A stretch of DNA of 64,000 bases, from positions 100,154 to 164,153 of the forward strand of contig ARYC01000218.1 in assembly GCA_000711775.1 (NCBI GenBank), written 5' to 3'. Positions 60,617-64,000 of this stretch are shown here, one piece after another. Position 1 is the stretch's first letter, and each line of letters starts with the position of its first letter. The translations under genes were made by a program, and so were the position numbers. The notes beneath the pieces are model-generated. The model did not search any database, was not told the DNA's origin, and saw nothing but the letters and a program-made list of their open reading frames with translations. Origin of the DNA: Oxytricha trifallax. Lineage: Eukaryota; Ciliophora; Spirotrichea; Sporadotrichida; Oxytrichidae.

Positions 60617-62260
60617 CAAAACCCCAAAACTCTTTCAGTAGTTAGATTGAGTTTTTAATTGATAAAAGGCTGCAATTGACACATTCTTTTTAGGGTTTTA
60701 TTAGGGTTTATGTATGGGTTTAATGTTTATATATTAGTAATATATTGAGTGTATACAGCCAGTCTTTAAAATATTTCACATAAACATAAGCTTAGAGTTA
60801 TGTGAAAGTTCTCTAAGTTTTATCTTTCTAAGTTGTAATTTTATTTTATCTAGCGTTACTTTTTTTAATTGCTTGGTTAGATTATTGTAGAGTATGCAAG
60901 CTCTCTGAGGCCTCCATTGATTTTATTTTTATCGAGATATTGCTTGATTTTTTACTAAGTATTTCTCTCATTCTTACAGCTAAAATAATCGTTCCTAGGC
61001 AATATCACTCTCTATTATTATTGCTGTTAATGCCCATATATCTCAAGCTATTTCCCAATCTCTTCCATCTTCTCTCTTGGGGAAATATCCAGAAGTGTCT
61101 CGTACATTTCCTATCAGGGCTTCAACTCTTTGAGCCCTGTTGAAATCAATAATATAGGCTCTGAGAGGTTGAAAGTCCATCATTATTTCATCTGGCTTTA
61201 AGTCTCTTTGAACGTAACCGATCTTGTGAAGCTCTTATATTCCCTCTACTATCTGTTGTACTATATAGCCAATTTACTTTTTTGCATCTGTTGTCAGATA
61301 AAATCACTCTATAAGTCATTTCAAGGAGGGGAAGCCTAAATGCCAAACTATTTTTTTAAAGTAAAATTCCATCAAGATAAATTAAATGCCTGAACTCTTT
61401 AAATTATGCTTATTAAAGAGCATAATAATCATTCGCAAATTCCATTTAGAACTTGTCATAAGCAAGAAAGAAATTGAAAAGATTTAACTTGTAAGCATAT
61501 TAGTCATCAGCAATGACTCTCTTCTCTATTTTATCATCTAGAGTGAGGAAGCTACAAGGATCTTAGTAAATAATTATCAAGACAGGAATATTCATAGCTT
61601 CGATTTTTTACCATCATTTTATTGATCTTTGAGACTGCGAAGTTCTTGACAGATTTCTTCATTTTGACATACTGCTATACTTCAACGCTAAGAGACTCGG
61701 AAGGATTTCTTGACCTTCTTTTTCATAGGAAATTATTACCTGTAGGTTCAAGAATAAACACAAAGCTTTGATTGTGCTTTTTCTTTAATTGCACTTTAAC
61801 ATCTCTTGTATGAGAATAATGCTTCTAAAAAAACTCGCTGATATACATGTCGTCTTTCTTTTAATGCTTGAGGTATAGTCTAGGCATATCGTTGTGTATA
61901 TCTCTCGAGTGTCTCTTGTAAGTTGACTAGTAGAGAAAACTTTATTTTATTATTTGCATTGATAGTCAACTTTAGCTGGTGAAAACTAATTCTCTATAGT
62001 GGGTTGTTTTACTTCCTTTTCACTTTGCTCTTTAACTTTGATGATTTCCTTATTAGTTTATATTTGAATCTCAAAGTTAGTTTGGTCAAAGTTGGCATAA
62101 GTAGGTTCCCACTAAGTACAAGCATCTCTGGTATCTAATTTTTTGGTTGCTGGAATGGTAATTTTTATTGGCTTGATTCAAGTAATGCCGCTCTTATCAA
62201 AAGGTTAGCGCTCATTTAAGTTTGTTGATATTTTTTACTATTGATAAAATTCACCTAGGT
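60617..62260. mobile_element. TBE-type transposon, kinase-side part
   Basis: Terminal CAAAACCCCAAAAC (60617-60630) marks the telomere-repeat-bearing inverted terminal repeat; internal telomere-like 'tttttagggttttattaggg' follows. Inside is the minus-strand kinase-type gene, with its 3' end toward this terminus as in the relic at 49.6-51.3 kb. The element is interrupted on the right by a palindrome (62261-62606) and then by a second TBE terminus (62740) in the same orientation, implying nested insertion or truncation. Confidence 0.75.
60900..62235 (-). pseudogene. TBE 57-kDa-type gene: protein kinase-like domain, frameshifted
   Basis: Kinase-like segments read 'QIVEGIQELHKIGYVQRDLK' then 'PDEIMMDFQPLRAYIIDFNR', followed by 'GYFPKREDGRDWEIAQDIWA'. 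These correspond to the catalytic loop (RDLKPxxIM), the DFG position (here DFN) and the APE/DxW region. N-terminal region: 'KKLDTRDACTQWEPTYANFD', 'HNDMPRLYLKHQKKDDMYI'. At least three frameshifts occur (near 61880, 61730 and 61590). TBEs of Oxytricha are known to encode a zinc-finger/kinase protein of this type. Its role in transposition is not established. Confidence 0.7.
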
Positions 62261-62606
62261 ATAATATTATAAGAATACATTTGATTTGGGAAAAATAATA
62301 ATGATTAATTAATTATGATCTTAGAATAGTGGAGGTTAAATTTCTGGAAACGTAGACAATATAGTACTTGTTTGATTGAGAATTCATAATTAGCTGGACT
62401 TTAACATTGACTGTACACCTCTATCAAATCCACTCAGCAAGTTAGAGGTGTGCCGCCAATATTAAAGTCCAGCTAATTTTGAATTCTCAATCAAACAAGT
62501 ACTATATTGTCTAGGTTTCCAGAAATTTAACTGCCACTATTCTAAGATTTTAATTAATTAATCATTATTTTATTTCCCAAATCAAATGTATTCCTACAAT
62601 ATTATA
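62261..62606. repeat. Near-perfect palindrome, 346 bp
   Basis: Arms of about 160 bp: left 'ataatattataagaataca' ... 'gattgagaattcataattag' to 'acacctcta'; right is the complement. The loop is about 20 bp ('tcaaatccactcagcaagt'). It lies between two TBE parts; likely a foldback/MITE insertion. Flanking duplication not resolved. Confidence 0.85.
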
Positions 62607-62818
62607 GTAGAGTATAAGACACTCTTGTAAATTCTGAGGTAAGTAAATTAAATCACCATAAAATTCTGAAATTTGACATATTATCTGAATATATTTAACA
62701 TTTTAGTAAATTAAGAAGGTATCGCTTATTAGGAGCAATCAAAACCCCAAAACCCCTTAATGAGGTTTATAAGTGCTTTGATTTGTAGGGAATTTGTTAG
62801 GTTGGGGTTATTAATAAA

Positions 62819-63889
62819 ATGCGAGACAAAAATAACAAGCTTTTGGGGTCTATTTATGATGAAGAGTATATAGATTTAGTGTTTAAACTGCGTTATGGAT
62901 GTGATATGTATAGTGAATAAGTCAAACCAGTACTCAACTATAAGTCTATTGCACTGCTCTTAAAGCGTAGTCCATCAACTGTTCGCTCTCACTGCTTGAA
63001 AGCTGGTAATTAAAGCAAAAATAGCTGAATTCTTAGCCTAAGAGGAAGTCAAAGTTTCTATACAAGCATATTGACTATCTTATTAATGATAAAACTTTGA
63101 AGAATTGAGCTCACTTCTCTCTCGACCAACGAGCTACTATGTTTCACCGCCAGTTCCCTGAGTTGAAGATCTCTGCATAGTCTGTTGCAAACATTTATAA
63201 ACGAAATGGTTTATCTTACAAAGTTGTGAATCGTATCAAGAGAGTGATTGATTTCACTCTGCCATTTTACAACAATAACTTAAATTATATTTATATTTAT
63301 AATTAAATGCAGAGAGCCTAATAGAGTAATATTAAGTTTATTCATGCTGACGAGGCTGTGTTTACCTTCAACACTTTCATCTAGAAGTCTTGGTATAAGA
63401 AGCATAGTATTATAGAGGTATATGACTAAAAAGTCAAGGTATAAACAATGGTAATTCTTGGAGGAATTAGCGAGGATGCTGGTTTAGAAACTTATTATAT
63501 TCATCCTCGCTCTATTAAGACAGAGCAGTATATAAAGTTTTTAGAGCAGCTGAGAGAGAAGTACCCTGAATAAGAGATTATACTATTCGTTGATAATTCT
63601 TTCTGTTCTTAAGACTAAAGAAACAAGGAAGAGTTATGAACAACTTAGAATAACGCCAGTGTTCAACGTACCTTAAAGTCCCTAGTTTAATGGAATTGAG
63701 TTCTACTGGGGTATATTAAAAGGTCTTTACAAGAAACTGCTGTTATACCACTTGATGCATGACCTACCTATCAATACAGTAGACTTTATTAAAAGTTCAG
63801 CTAAGAGAGTTGATAATTAGTTGGCATAAAAGTGTGCTAAAGAAGGGAGAGTGAATATATATAAATAAGTTTTATAGTTAAGTTAATGA
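62819..63889 (+). pseudogene. TBE DDE transposase (IS630/Tc1-mariner superfamily), with stops
   Basis: Starts 'MRDKNNKLLGSIYDEEYIDL'; a helix-turn-helix-like 'YKSIALLLKRSPSTVRSHC' follows. The catalytic core has D1 in 'IKFIHADEAVF', D2 in 'EIILFVDNS' and the E region in 'NGIEFYWGILKGLYKK'. C-terminus 'KRVDNQLAQKCAKEGRV', TGA 63887-63889. In-frame TGA codons (about 63026 and 63108) and frame changes (about 63040 and 63600) show it is not intact as read. In Oxytricha TBE transposases act in developmental genome rearrangement. Confidence 0.8.
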
Positions 63890-63898
63890 ATATATAAG

Positions 63899-64000
63899 TC
63901 ACATTTAAAATTCTTCAGAGGGAGCTGGCTTCTCTTTCTTTTCTTCTACTTCTTGCTTCTCTTCTCCTAAGTTTCTTCTCTTGCTGCCAGCTCCAGCATC
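63899..64000 (-). CDS. Third TBE ORF (22-kDa type), C-terminal end only
   Basis: Minus-strand frame 'SKRRNLGEEKQEVEEKKEKP' ending 'APSEEFQM' with TGA 63899-63901; it runs off the right edge. It is convergent with the transposase, 9 bp apart, the same arrangement as the plus-strand ORF and minus-strand transposase relic at 38.2-38.9 kb. Function unknown. Confidence 0.6.

Larger units (their letters stand above)
62740..64000. mobile_element. TBE transposon, transposase side; continues off the right edge
   Basis: Terminus CAAAACCCCAAAACCCC (62740-62756) followed by 'ttaatgaggtttataagtg' and 'ctttgatt', the inverted-terminal-repeat sequence shared by the remnants at 6823 and 8003. Then the transposase (62819-63889) and a convergent gene (63899 onward). 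Confidence 0.85.

Noticed and set aside
60940-61143. Plus-strand 67-aa ORF
   Set aside because: Antisense to the kinase-like TBE gene relic.

Overview
This window looks like germline (micronuclear) DNA of a spirotrich ciliate of the Oxytricha / Stylonychia / Tetmemena group. Four things point there. The DNA is very AT-rich. Open frames use TAA and TAG inside conserved proteins (glutamine) and end only at TGA. Degenerate ends of telomere-bearing (TBE-type) transposons carry CAAAACCCCAAAACCCC. Genes are cut by AT-rich inserts flanked by short direct repeats (pointers), so that deleting the insert plus one repeat restores the frame. The inserts are internal eliminated sequences (IESs) and the retained pieces are macronuclear-destined segments (MDSs).

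Layout. 1-4.8 kb: four minus-strand genes, two of them NT-C2 domain paralogs flanking two coiled-coil genes. 5.2-8.6 and 22.3-25.5 kb: a diverged inverted duplication, each copy carrying insertions that the other lacks (a TBE remnant on the left, a 621-bp foldback element on the right). Between them lie a minus-strand multi-piece gene (8.5-10.4 kb), an RCC1-repeat/coiled-coil gene (10.6-14.6), a guanylate-binding-protein GTPase (14.7-18.1) and a ciliary microtubule inner protein relative (18.3-19.5). 25.5-26.2 kb: a palindromic element and a GC-richer insertion. 26.9-28.3 kb: beta-tubulin with two IESs and a 1-nt deletion. 28.9-36.0 kb: a very large secreted/membrane protein in many pieces. 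36.7-39.1 kb: orphan exons next to a TBE relic. 40.2-49.4 kb: a small tail-anchored gene, a Q/N-rich coiled-coil gene, the main part of a kinesin, and a small Q-rich gene. 49.6-51.3 kb: TBE kinase relic. 51.3-54.3 kb: Q-rich gene and glutathione synthetase (convergent). 54.5-55.9 kb: the missing 5' part of the kinesin. 56-60.2 kb: two coiled-coil genes, an HspBP1/Fes1-like gene and a small zinc-finger gene. 60.6-64 kb: two TBE ends with kinase, transposase and a third ORF, separated by a palindrome.

Main discovery: the kinesin is a scrambled gene. Its N-terminal MDSs (54464-55872) lie about 6 kb downstream of the MDSs for the rest of the motor and tail (45152-48180), with a Q-rich gene, a TBE relic, another Q-rich gene and glutathione synthetase in between. 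A 13-bp pointer (TTATAGATTAATG) ends the first block and begins the second. Joining there, with three other pointer-bounded deletions and two introns, gives one unbroken frame of 1069 codons with all kinesin motor motifs in order. Similar exact arithmetic holds for the GTPase (940 codons) and the RCC1 gene (1098 codons). Pieces with unresolved junctions are flagged.
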